DNA of 64,000 bases from Planctomycetota bacterium (GTDB taxonomy: Bacteria > Planctomycetota > UBA8742 > UBA2392), in NCBI GenBank assembly GCA_020849795.1, contig JADZFR010000044.1, forward strand, positions 1 through 64,000, given 5' to 3'. Below the pieces are notes generated by a model. The model searched no databases, was not told where the DNA came from, and saw nothing but the letters and a program-made list of their open reading frames with translations. Shown here in pieces: positions 38,865-47,049 of the stretch. Numbering within the stretch: position 1 is the stretch's first letter; every line of letters begins with the position of its first letter. The position numbers were made by a program, and so were the translations under genes.

Positions 38865-38887
38865 GAGCCCGACGCACAAGCGACGGG
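38865..38887. repeat. 23-bp GC-rich repeat, copy 1 (sucA-sucB spacer)
   Basis: GAGCCCGACGCACAAGCGAC followed by GGG. It matches 20 of 23 positions of the copy at 39164-39186 and fills most of the short spacer between sucA and sucB. Confidence 0.6.
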
Positions 38888-38901
38888 TTTAGGAACGAAC
38901 C

Positions 38902-40104
38902 ATGACGATTGAACTCAAAGTCCCCAGCCCCGGCGAAAGCATCACCGAGGTCATCATCGCCAGCTGGCTGAAAGCCGAGGGGGACGCCGTGGCCACGGAC
39001 GAAACCATGGTCGAGATCGACAGCGACAAGAGCACGCTGGCGGTCGGCGCGCCGAAAGGCGGCGTGATTCAGAAATTGCTGAAGAAAGAGGGCGAAACTG
39101 CCCAAGTCGGCGAAGTCATCGCCATCATCGACGAAAATGGCAAGGCACCGACGCAGAAAGCAGGAGCCCGGAGCGCAAGCGACGGGAAGGCGGACGCAAC
39201 CAGGACGACGCCACCAAGTTCCAAACCCGGCAACGGCGAAGCCCGTGTCATGCCCAGTGCCCGTAATCTCGCGGCCGAGAAGGGCATCGATCCCGCAACG
39301 GTCCAAGGCACCGGCCCCGGCGGCCGCGTGCTGAAAGAAGACATTCAGCGCGCCAAGCCCCGCCCGGAAGGGCGGGGGGAAACAGCACCAGGCACCGGTG
39401 AATCCCGCGCCGTTGAGCGTGTGCGCATGACCAACCTGCGCAAACGCATCGCGCAGAGGCTGGTTGAATCGCAGCAAAGCGCGGCGATCCTGACCACGTT
39501 CAATGAAATCGACATGCAGGCTGTGAACGACTTGCGCAAGCAGTTCAAAGACACCTTCGCCGAAAAGTACGGCATCAAGCTCGGGTTCATGAGCTTCTTC
39601 GTCAAAGCTGCCGTTGACGCGCTGAAGCTCATGCCGCAGGTCAACGCCAGCATCGATGGCGACGACATCGTCTACCACAACTACCAGGACATCGGCGTCG
39701 CGATCGGCGGCGGCAAGGGCCTGGTCGTGCCCGTGATCCGTAACGCCGAGCGCCTGAGTTTCGCCGAGATTGAGCAGACCATCGCCGACTTCGGCAAGCG
39801 CGCGCAAACCGGCGGCATCACACCCGACGAGATGACGGGCGGCACGTTCACGATTTCCAACGGCGGCATCTATGGCAGCTTGCTCAGCACACCCATCCTG
39901 AACCCGCCCCAGAGCGGCATTCTGGGCATGCACGCAATCCAGGACCGCCCCGTCGCCATCAACGGCCAGGTCGTGATCCGCCCGATGATGTATATCGCCA
40001 TGAGCTACGACCACCGCCTGATCGACGGACGCGAAGCCGTCACGTTTCTCAAACGCATCAAAGAATGCATCGAAAACCCGACCCGCATGTTGATGGAAGT
40101 GTAG
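38902..40104 (+). CDS. sucB: Dihydrolipoyllysine-residue succinyltransferase (E2 of the 2-oxoglutarate complex)
   Basis: 400 residues. It moves the succinyl group from the lipoyl arm to CoA. The lipoyl domain (1-~78) carries the lipoylated Lys in [11 protein letters not shown] near residue 43. Then come a linker, the peripheral-subunit (E3-binding) domain near 115-150 ([26 protein letters not shown]) and the catalytic domain from ~175, with [12 protein letters not shown] (catalytic His and Asp) near 371-382. The linker between the first two domains includes residues encoded by the repeat at 39164-39186 (ARSASDGKA). It starts at ATG 38902, 4 bases after GGAACGA. It lies between sucA and lpd and is 7 bp from lpd. 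Confidence 0.96.
   Translation: MTIELKVPSPGESITEVIIASWLKAEGDAVATDETMVEIDSDKSTLAVGAPKGGVIQKLLKKEGETAQVGEVIAIIDENGKAPTQKAGARSASDGKADATRTTPPSSKPGNGEARVMPSARNLAAEKGIDPATVQGTGPGGRVLKEDIQRAKPRPEGRGETAPGTGESRAVERVRMTNLRKRIAQRLVESQQSAAILTTFNEIDMQAVNDLRKQFKDTFAEKYGIKLGFMSFFVKAAVDALKLMPQVNASIDGDDIVYHNYQDIGVAIGGGKGLVVPVIRNAERLSFAEIEQTIADFGKRAQTGGITPDEMTGGTFTISNGGIYGSLLSTPILNPPQSGILGMHAIQDRPVAINGQVVIRPMMYIAMSYDHRLIDGREAVTFLKRIKECIENPTRMLMEV
39164..39186. repeat. 23-bp GC-rich repeat, copy 2 (inside the sucB linker)
   Basis: GAGCCCGGAGCGCAAGCGAC followed by GGG, in frame within the linker between the lipoyl and E3-binding domains. It looks like a dispersed element that was tolerated in a flexible coding region. 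Confidence 0.6.
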
Positions 40105-40111
40105 CGCAGGC

Positions 40112-41482
40112 ATGAACCACGATCTTGTTGTCATCGGCGCCGGCCCCGGCGGGTACATTGCGGCGATTCGCGCGGCGCAGCTTGGCATGAACGTAGCGTG
40201 CATCGAGAAAGAGAAAGCGCTTGGCGGCACGTGCCTGCGCGTCGGCTGCATCCCGAGCAAAGCGTTGCTCGAAAGCAGCGAGCGCTTTGAAGCGACTTCG
40301 CACGACCTGAAGAAACACGGCGTGAAGGTGGGCAGCGTCGAGCTGGACCTGCCCACGATGATGAAGCGCAAAGACGCCACGGTCACGGCATTGACCAAAG
40401 GCGTCGAGGGGCTGTTCAAGAAGAACGGGGTAACGCGCTACGAGGGCACGGGCACAATCCGCGACGCGAACACCGTGCTCGTCGGCGACACCGTGCTGAA
40501 ATGCAGGCACATCATCATCGCCACCGGCAGCGTGCCCAGCATGCTGCCCGGCGTTGAGTTCGACGGCGACTTGATCGGCGACAGCACCACCGCGCTCAGC
40601 TACGACAAAGTGCCCGGGCACCTGGTCGTGATCGGGGGCGGCGTGATCGGCATGGAACTTGGCAGCGTCTGGCTGCGCCTTGGAAGCAAGGTCACGGTGC
40701 TTGAGTACATGGACCAAATTCTCTTCGGCATGGACGAAGAACTGTGCACAGAGGCGCTGAAGGTTTTCAAGAAACAGGGGTTCGAGTTTCGCCTCGGCGC
40801 CAAGGTCACAGGCGCGCGTGCGGCCAAAGGCAAGTGCGTCGTAAGCGCCGATGGCATGGACGACATCGCTTGCGACCGCGTGCTGCTCAGCGTCGGCCGC
40901 AAACCCCACACGGAAGGACTTGGCCTTGAGAACGTCGGCATCGCCGCAAACAAGCGCGGCAGAATCCCTGTCAACTCGCACTGGCAGACCAGCGTGCCGA
41001 ACATTTTCGCGATCGGCGACGTGATCGAGGGCCCGATGCTGGCCCACAAAGCCGAAGAAGAGGGCGCGGCCTGCGCCGAGTTCATTCACGGCGGCCACGC
41101 GCACATCAACTACGACGCGATACCGGGCGTGGTCTATACGCACCCCGAAATCGCCGGCGTCGGCAAGACCGGGCAGCAATTGCGCGAAGCGGGTGTGCCT
41201 TTCAAAGCCGGCAAGTTCTCGTTTATGGCCAATGGCCGCGCCCGCGCGCTCGGCGACACCACCGGCTTCGTCAAACTGCTGGCCCACGCCGAGACAGACC
41301 GCCTGTTGGGCGCGCACATCATTGGCCCCCGCGCCGGCGACCTGATCGCCGAGTGCGCCGTGGCCATCGAGTTCGGCGCTAGCGCCGAGGACATTGCCCG
41401 CTCAAGCCACGCGCACCCGACACTGGCCGAGTGCGTGAAAGAAGCCGCGCTTGCGGTGCACGGGCGAACACTGAATTCTTGA
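40112..41482 (+). CDS. lpd: Dihydrolipoamide dehydrogenase (E3)
   Basis: 456 residues. This FAD enzyme reoxidises the dihydrolipoyl arm and reduces NAD+. Motifs: the FAD GxGxxG in VVIGAGPGGYIAAIRAAQ (residues ~5-22), the redox disulfide in GGTCLRVGCIPSKALL (~38-53; the usual N after L is R here), the NAD site VVIGGGVIGMELGSVW (~173-188), the second FAD motif NIFAIGDVIEG (~300) and the active-site His-Glu in HAHPTLAE near 435. It starts 7 bp after sucB, so it is in the same operon. The stop is followed by a large hairpin shared with the convergent sigma-factor gene. Confidence 0.96.
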   Translation: MNHDLVVIGAGPGGYIAAIRAAQLGMNVACIEKEKALGGTCLRVGCIPSKALLESSERFEATSHDLKKHGVKVGSVELDLPTMMKRKDATVTALTKGVEGLFKKNGVTRYEGTGTIRDANTVLVGDTVLKCRHIIIATGSVPSMLPGVEFDGDLIGDSTTALSYDKVPGHLVVIGGGVIGMELGSVWLRLGSKVTVLEYMDQILFGMDEELCTEALKVFKKQGFEFRLGAKVTGARAAKGKCVVSADGMDDIACDRVLLSVGRKPHTEGLGLENVGIAANKRGRIPVNSHWQTSVPNIFAIGDVIEGPMLAHKAEEEGAACAEFIHGGHAHINYDAIPGVVYTHPEIAGVGKTGQQLREAGVPFKAGKFSFMANGRARALGDTTGFVKLLAHAETDRLLGAHIIGPRAGDLIAECAVAIEFGASAEDIARSSHAHPTLAECVKEAALAVHGRTLNS

Positions 41483-41493
41483 TGACAGAAAAC

Positions 41494-41545
41494 AGCCGGG
41501 ACGGGTGTTGCTTGGGTGCAGTCAGGGTTGGCACCCGCCCCGGCT
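41494..41545. terminator. Bidirectional hairpin between lpd and the ECF sigma gene
   Basis: AGCCGGGACGGGTG (41494-41507) pairs with CACCCGCCCCGGCT (41532-41545), with one mismatch and a 24-nt loop. It ends at the stop codon of the minus-strand gene. Confidence 0.55.
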
Positions 41546-43425
41546 TACTGCACGATTCGCGGGATGTAGACGTCGTAACTATCCAGCAACGCCGCCCGCG
41601 CTTCTTCACTGAGTGCCACCAGGTCGCGAATCGACTTCGCAAGCTTGACAGTCCCGCGCAGCGCAATCGCGGCCTGGTCGTATGTGTAGAAACGCGTTTC
41701 GGCCTGAGGCACGGGCGTGAGCGCGCCTGCAACGTCAGCCACCCACGACTCAAGCAGTGGAGCCAGCGTGTCCAACTGTGCCTCTTCAACTTTGTATCGC
41801 TGCACCAGCATGTCGCGTAGCTTCTGCTTCAGTTCGGCGTTGTCTTGACCTGTCAAAATCGGGCTTGTGTGGATCAGCATCAGCGTCGGGCAATGCAGGT
41901 CGCTGAAGGCCACGCGATACGTGGCTGGGTCCACCAGCTGGGCCCGCTGTTCTGCGGTCAGCACGTCGTACAGGCTGTCCATGAACGCGCCCTTCAACAG
42001 GTACTCGTCCAGCAGCTTTTCACAGCGCGGAGTGGTGTTGCCGTACTTGCCCTGGGCGACTTCCCAGTCGCCTTCGTAGGCCAGCCCCAGCCGCTCAATC
42101 TGTGCGCGCTGGTCGTCGCTCAACGGCAGGCCGGCTTCGCGCAACTCGCCGGCGAACATGTTGGCCACGGTCAGCGGGTGCGTCAGCTCGCCGTTGTGGC
42201 GCGCCCAGCTTTTGATCACGCCGATGGTCTCATACTCGTATTGGCGCACGATCTCGGTGTGCCGTTGCAGCCGGATCTGCACGTCTCGCGAGGGCTGCTC
42301 ACCCTTTCGCTGGGCGGCGCGAATCTCGCGAATGCACTCGACAACGATGCGATTGGCGCGCGACAGCTCTTTCCAGTTTGACTTGCGCACGCCGTCGATC
42401 TGCCCATAGCGGCCGAACGTGAAGGTCGGCTCGCGCTCAAGCTGCTCGGCTTTGATCGGGCCAAGCTCGGCCTCCAGCCGTTCCGCGCGGTCACGTGCCT
42501 CGTCGCGCTCGGTCACGGCGGCGGCAAGTTCCGCCCGCAGCTTCGTTGCTTCGTCTCTGGCCTGCCGTGCTTCGCCTTTTGCGACATCCGCTTCCCTGGA
42601 CGTTGCATCAGGCGCTTCTGCAGCCGGCCCGGTGGGGTTGGCCGCTTGGTCTTTGGGGGATTGTGCCGAAGAGTCCTGCGGCAACTGTGGTGCATGCACC
42701 GGCTGCGGGTCGGGATGGATGGCCCGTTCCGCAAAAAACCCGCCGCCAAACCCGATGCCGATGGCCAGCGCCAAGCCGGCTGCGATCAATCCTTTGTTTG
42801 CCATCACTGCTCCTGTTGCCATGGTGATGCCTGCCGCCGAAGCCGAACTGAACGCCGCCGCTTTCCATGCCGCAAGTGCCGCGTCCCACCCGCCCGGGGG
42901 GGCAAAGGCGGGCAGCACAGCAAGCGATGCCATCAGCGCTTCTTCCTTATGGTTAAGGCGCTGGCGCAGTCGTTCCATGCCGCGGCTGACGTGGCTGCTG
43001 AGCGTCTTGACCGGCATGCCCAGCGACTCCGCGGCCTCGACGTGGGTGAGGCCCGAGATGTAAGTCAGCGCAATCGCCTCGCGTTCAGCCTCAGGCAGCG
43101 TCTCAAGTGCCATGCGCAGTTGCTGTGCTGTTTCGCCGCGCTGTGCACCGTGTTCCGGGCCGGGTGATGGATCCTGCATTTCGAATTCCTTCGCATGGCT
43201 TGGCCGGCGTTTGCGCCTGAGGTTGCGCGCTTCGTGAACCAGCACGGCACTGAACCAGGGCCACGGGTCATCGCGCGGAATACGCTCAGGCTTGCGGGCC
43301 GCGGCCACAAACGCCTGTTGCACACAATCGTGCGCTTCATGGGGGTCACGCAGCAGACCACAAGCAAGGCGCCAAGCCCGCTCCGCACAAAGGTTAAAGC
43401 AACGTTCTAGTGCAACACGTCCCAT
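41545..43425 (-). CDS. Membrane-anchored ECF sigma factor with extracytoplasmic LTxxQ-like extension
   Basis: 626 residues, three times the size of a normal ECF sigma factor. Region 2 occupies ~10-75 (GLLRDPHEAHDCVQQAF, DDPWPWFSAVLVHEARN) and region 4 ~100-160 (LPEAEREAIALTYISGLTH, MPVKTLSSHVSRGMERLRQ). A hydrophobic segment at ~197-232 (GLIAAGLALAIGIGFGGG) then crosses the membrane, followed by a Pro/Ala-rich linker and a coiled coil (~285-330, RDEATKLRAELAAAVTERDE). The C-terminal helical domain has LSDDQRAQIERL near 434 and LTAEQRAQL near 487, reminiscent of the LTxxQ motifs of CpxP/Spy-type periplasmic stress sensors. I infer a one-component envelope-stress sigma factor tethered to the membrane. 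The short leader (TTAAGT just before the ATG) is unusual. Confidence 0.8.
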   Translation of the reverse strand: MGRVALERCFNLCAERAWRLACGLLRDPHEAHDCVQQAFVAAARKPERIPRDDPWPWFSAVLVHEARNLRRKRRPSHAKEFEMQDPSPGPEHGAQRGETAQQLRMALETLPEAEREAIALTYISGLTHVEAAESLGMPVKTLSSHVSRGMERLRQRLNHKEEALMASLAVLPAFAPPGGWDAALAAWKAAAFSSASAAGITMATGAVMANKGLIAAGLALAIGIGFGGGFFAERAIHPDPQPVHAPQLPQDSSAQSPKDQAANPTGPAAEAPDATSREADVAKGEARQARDEATKLRAELAAAVTERDEARDRAERLEAELGPIKAEQLEREPTFTFGRYGQIDGVRKSNWKELSRANRIVVECIREIRAAQRKGEQPSRDVQIRLQRHTEIVRQYEYETIGVIKSWARHNGELTHPLTVANMFAGELREAGLPLSDDQRAQIERLGLAYEGDWEVAQGKYGNTTPRCEKLLDEYLLKGAFMDSLYDVLTAEQRAQLVDPATYRVAFSDLHCPTLMLIHTSPILTGQDNAELKQKLRDMLVQRYKVEEAQLDTLAPLLESWVADVAGALTPVPQAETRFYTYDQAAIALRGTVKLAKSIRDLVALSEEARAALLDSYDVYIPRIVQ

Positions 43426-43494
43426 CTGTACTTAACCGTTTCGGGGACCCGCTTTGCCTGCATGAAAGTCAGGGAATCGGGCGCCCCCCGCTCA

Positions 43495-44112
43495 TCAGAG
43501 TTCCAGGGCGCGCCAGCACAGCCAGCTTCCGACGCTGCGATAGGGCCGCCAGTGGTCGGCAAGCTGTTCCAGCTCTTTGGGCTTGGGCGGTAGTGCCATG
43601 CCGCAGGCTTTGGCGAACCCCTTTTGCACTCCAAGGTCGTTGACCGGCAGCACGTCCGGCCTTCCCAGCTGGAACATCAGCAGCATCTCGACCGTCCAAC
43701 GCCCGACACCGTGCACCTGGGTCAGCGTTTGGATAATCGCCTCGTCTTCCATGCGTGCCAGTTTTGCGAAGGTTGGAATCTCGCCTTTCGCTGCGCGCCG
43801 CGCGAGGTCTTTGATCGCCTTTTGCTTGTTGGACGACACGCCCGCTTGGCGGAGTTTCGGAGCGGAAGTCCTGAGCAACAGTTCAGGCTTGGGCCGCCGC
43901 GCCGGAAACAGGTCCAGCAGTCGACCGTGAATCGTTGTGGCCGCCTTGCCCGCAAGCTGCTGAAAGATGATTGCCCGCAACAGGTACTCATAGGGGCTGC
44001 GATACCGCTTAATCTCAAGTCGGGCCGGGCCAGCTGCCCTGATCACGCGGGCCAGGCCGGGATCGGCGGCTGCGATGTGCCGGACTGCCTTCTGCCAGTC
44101 ATAAGTGAGCAT
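43495..44112 (-). CDS. HhH-GPD DNA glycosylase (3-methyladenine glycosylase II-like)
   Basis: 205 residues from ATG 44112, which has GGAAAG 7 nt upstream; ATG 44118 adds two residues. It removes alkylated purines from DNA in base excision repair. The HhH-GPD core is clear: LLRAIIFQQLAGKAA near residue 45, the hairpin LTQVHGVGRWTVEMLLMF near 130 and the catalytic Asp in DVLPVNDLGVQKG near 157. The final WRPYRSVGSWLCWR is the usual family ending. It lacks the iron-sulfur cysteines of Nth/MutY and the N-terminal domain of E. coli AlkA, so it is closest to yeast Mag1-type short enzymes. It is divergent from the COX1-like gene. Confidence 0.88.
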   Translation of the reverse strand: MLTYDWQKAVRHIAAADPGLARVIRAAGPARLEIKRYRSPYEYLLRAIIFQQLAGKAATTIHGRLLDLFPARRPKPELLLRTSAPKLRQAGVSSNKQKAIKDLARRAAKGEIPTFAKLARMEDEAIIQTLTQVHGVGRWTVEMLLMFQLGRPDVLPVNDLGVQKGFAKACGMALPPKPKELEQLADHWRPYRSVGSWLCWRALEL

Positions 44113-44210
44113 GTTCATGCTTTCCGTAGTTCCGGCGGCGCAGGATTTCAACCCGTAGCCTGCGCGTTGTTGTATGGTGCGAGTATGCCCGACGGGGGCG
44201 GGTGTTGCCT

Positions 44211-45566
44211 ATGGCGCCTGAGTCACGAAAACTTGATCTCGCATCGACTGACGCCGGCCGCTGGTTTGCCGTGGCCGTCGGCAGCATTGCCGTGGCAGGC
44301 TCGTTCGCGCTGTATCTGGCCGTGGCGCGCATTCCCGGCTTGGAGACCCTGCTGATCCCGGACCCCAAGTTCGGGTGGCGGGCGCTGATTGTTCACGTGA
44401 ACCTGGCGCTGGGCGTGTGGTTCAGCGCCTTCACGGCCGGTCTGTTCTGCCTGCTGCCCGGCGCAACGCGGGTTCGAGTCACCCCGCTGGCGCAGATTCT
44501 TGCCGTCGTCGGCGTGATTGCATTCAGCGCCACACTGTTCGTCGAAAGCGCCGAACCGGTGCGCAGCAACTATGTCCCCGCGCTTGATCACTGGCTGTTT
44601 CTGTTTGGAATCGGCTTGTTTGGCGCGGCGATTGGGCTGGGCTTTTTCGATCCCCGCATGATCCGATCCACGCTGCCATCGCAGATCCCGGCCGACGCTC
44701 AGGCCGGCCTGCGCGCCGCTGCAATTGCATACCTGGCGGCGATGGCCACATTCGGCGCGGCTTGGGCGACGCAGCCGCAGGGCCTGCTGCCGCTGGCTTA
44801 CTATGAACGCGTGTTCTGGGGAGGCGGCCACCTGCTGCAATTCGCCAACGTGCTGGCGATGGTGGGAGCCTGGCTGTTCTTGCTGTCGAAGACATTGGGA
44901 CGGCCCGTGCTGAAGGCAAGCTTGTCTGCAATCCTGGCGACGCTGCTGTTGCTGCCGTGCCTTTCGGGACCGGTGGTGGTGCTGGCGGACGGATCGCCGC
45001 AAGTGTTCACCGAGCTGATGCGCTGGGGAATCTTCCCCGCGGTCAGTGCATTCATCGTGCTGTGTGCGCACGCGCTCTGGCGCGCGCGCGGCAGCCTGGC
45101 CAAAGGTGCCTTGCGCAGTGCGGCATTTGTGGGCTTCTTGACCAGCGCCTGCATGACCGTCGCAGGGTTCATCCTGGGCTCGCTGATCCGCGACAACAAC
45201 ACGCTGGTTCCCGGCCACTACCACATGAGCATCGGCGCGGTGACCGCCGCGTTCATGGCTGCACTGATTGTGTTGCTTGAGCCACTGGGCGCGCCGCTGC
45301 CCACCGCGCGACTGCGAAGCCTGGCCGTGTGGCAGCCGCTGCTGTTCGGCGGCGGGCAAGCAGTGATGGCAATCGGGTTCGCAATCGCGGGAGTCGCCGG
45401 GGCCGAGCGCAAGGCCTACGGCAGCGAACAGGTGGTGCGAAGCACCGGCGAATGGATCGGCTTGTCGATCATGGGCTTGGGCGGTGTGCTTGCTTCGGTT
45501 GGCGGTGTGGTATTTCTGGTGCTGGTTGCCAAAGCATACCTGCACCGCCGCAAATCGGCGCATTGA
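44211..45566 (+). CDS. COX1/heme-copper-oxidase-subunit-I-like polytopic membrane protein
   Basis: 451 residues with about 12 membrane helices. It resembles divergent subunit I of heme-copper oxidases or NO reductases. Candidate heme or metal histidines are in helices where that family has them: VHVNLALGVWFSAF near residue 64, FWGGGHLLQFAN near 207 and the double-His VPGHYHMSIGAV near 338. Assignment rests on this pattern only. I see no proton-channel motifs or Cu-tyrosine crosslink that would prove oxidase activity. A cytochrome c lipoprotein follows 53 bp downstream, which supports a redox role. ATG 44211 is chosen; a GTG at 44202 is possible. TATGGT at 44173-44178 could be the -10. Confidence 0.55.
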   Translation: MAPESRKLDLASTDAGRWFAVAVGSIAVAGSFALYLAVARIPGLETLLIPDPKFGWRALIVHVNLALGVWFSAFTAGLFCLLPGATRVRVTPLAQILAVVGVIAFSATLFVESAEPVRSNYVPALDHWLFLFGIGLFGAAIGLGFFDPRMIRSTLPSQIPADAQAGLRAAAIAYLAAMATFGAAWATQPQGLLPLAYYERVFWGGGHLLQFANVLAMVGAWLFLLSKTLGRPVLKASLSAILATLLLLPCLSGPVVVLADGSPQVFTELMRWGIFPAVSAFIVLCAHALWRARGSLAKGALRSAAFVGFLTSACMTVAGFILGSLIRDNNTLVPGHYHMSIGAVTAAFMAALIVLLEPLGAPLPTARLRSLAVWQPLLFGGGQAVMAIGFAIAGVAGAERKAYGSEQVVRSTGEWIGLSIMGLGGVLASVGGVVFLVLVAKAYLHRRKSAH

Positions 45567-45619
45567 CAAGCTGCGTCCGCAGAACGACAAGCTGCGAGGT
45601 CACAACCAGGGAGAGAGCC

Positions 45620-46126
45620 ATGAAGTGGTGGACAACAGTTTCGATGACAGTGCTGGCAACCGCCAGCCTAGTGTTTGCCGCCTGCGGCGGAGACAACGCC
45701 GCGCCCAGCAACCGCGGCAAGGCCGGCGGACAGGCCCACGCCCACGGGTTTCACCCGGATGTGCCGGCGGATTACAAGGACCGCAAGCCGCCCGACGGGC
45801 TGGACCTGAAGAACGCCGACGTGATCGCCAAGGGCAAAGAGCTGTTCACCAATGCCGACCGCGGCAACTGCGTGAGCTGCCACGGCACCAGTGGCAAAGG
45901 CGACGGCCCGCTGGGCGCAAACCTGGACCCTAAGCCCGGCAACCTGACCGATCCTGACGTCCACGATCACATCACCGACGCGTACATCTTCTGGCGTATC
46001 CAGACGGGCAACGCAGGCTGGGGCAACCACGACGGCAAGGTCAGCGGCATGCTGGGTTTTGCCAACGGCACCGACGAAGAGATCTGGCAGCTTGTGGCGT
46101 ACGTGCGCTCGCTGAACGGCAAGTAA
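45620..46126 (+). CDS. Monoheme cytochrome c lipoprotein
   Basis: 168 residues with GGGAGAG upstream of ATG 45620. The signal MKWWTTVSMTVLATASLVFAAC ends in a lipobox (Cys22). The linker is His-rich (QAHAHGFHP). The cytochrome c domain (~65-168) has the heme-attachment motif CVSCHGTSGKGDGP near residue 91 and a probable axial Met in VSGMLGF near 142, ending in the class I pattern EIWQLVAYVRSLNG. It is anchored to the membrane outside the cytoplasm and could donate electrons to, or receive them from, the COX1-like protein directly upstream. A strong terminator follows. Confidence 0.88.
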   Translation: MKWWTTVSMTVLATASLVFAACGGDNAAPSNRGKAGGQAHAHGFHPDVPADYKDRKPPDGLDLKNADVIAKGKELFTNADRGNCVSCHGTSGKGDGPLGANLDPKPGNLTDPDVHDHITDAYIFWRIQTGNAGWGNHDGKVSGMLGFANGTDEEIWQLVAYVRSLNGK

Positions 46127-46142
46127 TCGGGTCGGAAAACAC

Positions 46143-46170
46143 AACGGGCCGCGCTGATGCGCGGCCCGTT
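46143..46170. terminator. Bidirectional terminator between the cytochrome and HU genes
   Basis: AACGGGCCGCGC / GCGCGGCCCGTT is a perfect 12-bp stem with a TGAT loop, 16 bp after the cytochrome stop and 17 bp beyond the HU stop. Confidence 0.8.
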
Positions 46171-46187
46171 CTGCATGGCGTTCAGAG

Positions 46188-46481
46188 TTACTTCTTGCCC
46201 TTGTTGATCTTGTCCTTGAAGTCCTTGCCGACCTTGAAGCCGACGGTCTTGTAGGCCTTGATCTTCATCGACTGGCCGGTCTGCGGGTTGCGGCCGTTAC
46301 GGGCAGCGCGCGAGCGAACGGCGAAGGTGCCGAAGCCGATGATCTGGACCTTCTCGTCCTTCTGGACGCCTTCACGAACCGCGTCCACAACCGCGTCGAA
46401 AGCGCGTTCAGCGGCGGCCTTGCTCTCGAAGCCGGCCTTCTTGTTCTTAAGGATCAGGTCAACCAGTTCTGCTTTGTTCAT
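46188..46481 (-). CDS. hup: HU-type histone-like DNA-binding protein
   Basis: 97 residues starting at ATG 46481 (MNKAELVDLI, the standard HU start, with GGAGT 6 nt upstream). HU dimers bend and compact DNA. The HU/IHF signature is present: VQIIGFGTFAVRSRAARNGR, NPQTGQSMKI in the DNA-binding arm with the intercalating Pro, and GFKVGKDFKDKIN at the end. The longer frame adds 6 residues without support. It may be a general nucleoid protein; it is not clear whether it is the only copy. An unusual ~220-nt leader is predicted upstream. Confidence 0.93.
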   Translation of the reverse strand: MNKAELVDLILKNKKAGFESKAAAERAFDAVVDAVREGVQKDEKVQIIGFGTFAVRSRAARNGRNPQTGQSMKIKAYKTVGFKVGKDFKDKINKGKK

Positions 46482-47049
46482 ACTGTACTCCGTTCCCACG
46501 AGGGGTTCTGAAACCTGTGCGTCACCGAGACCATCCCGTGTGACGTGATTCTCTGCTTTGGTGCCGAACTACAACATGTAGTCCGTTGGTAAGTTCTTTG
46601 AACCAAGATTCAGGAAATCCCGGCGGCCCAAGCCCCACACTTCGCACTGCCGGGGACCGCACCCCTGAACCCTTTGATGTAAGCCCCCAAGGGCTTGCGT
46701 TGTGCGGAACCATAGCGCAGAGCCAGTCGGCGGTCAAGCTGCTCATACTAAATTGTTGAAAAAATCGTGGCCGCAAACCCGCTTCAAATACGCATTTTCA
46801 TGCCACCATCCCGGCGGAAACTGCTTGACAGAGCGCACCGACGTTCATACACGCCTGACCCGCCCACAGAGCAGACTCCGAGACGCATGCCCCCGAAAGC
46901 TCGCCTGTCAAGCGGCTTCCGCGTGTTTCTTTGGGGATGGGCTTTGTCAAGCGGTTTTGCGGACTTCTGTGACGCCTGCCCCAAAGTCCGATAATGCAGG
47001 GGTTTGGCGGCTGTGAGAGTTCCTGACACACCTGGAAACGGTGGGCCGG
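46482..47049. other. 568-bp intergenic region with HU leader and repeated CYGCTTGACA boxes
   Basis: The half next to HU (46482-46701) would be its transcribed leader, including a small hairpin (AAGCCC / GGGCTT). The other half holds three copies of C(C/T)GCTTGACA(A/G): one on the plus strand (46821-46831) and two on the minus strand around 46906-46916 and 46944-46955. There is also an 8-bp inverted repeat CTTTGGGG / CCCCAAAG (46929-46936 and 46979-46986). The plus-strand box continues into a 17-bp spacer and TACACG (46848-46853), a possible promoter with no gene downstream on that strand. No protein gene is credible here, but a small RNA is possible. Confidence 0.45.
46709..46737 (-). promoter_or_regulatory. 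Putative sigma70 promoter of the HU gene
   Basis: Minus strand: TTGACC (46732-46737), 17-bp spacer, TATGGT (46709-46714). The start would be near 46701, about 220 nt before ATG 46481. Confidence 0.55.

Noticed and set aside
44173..44186. TATGGT followed by 6 nt and an ATG near 44185
   Set aside because: That ATG is not in the frame of the COX1-like protein and the frame it opens has no plausible product, so it was not counted in the leaderless set.
46520..46700. Possible tRNA or tmRNA, suggested by GGTTCA and GTTCAAAGAAC strings
   Set aside because: No acceptor stem, anticodon arm or consistent T-arm could be fitted on either strand.
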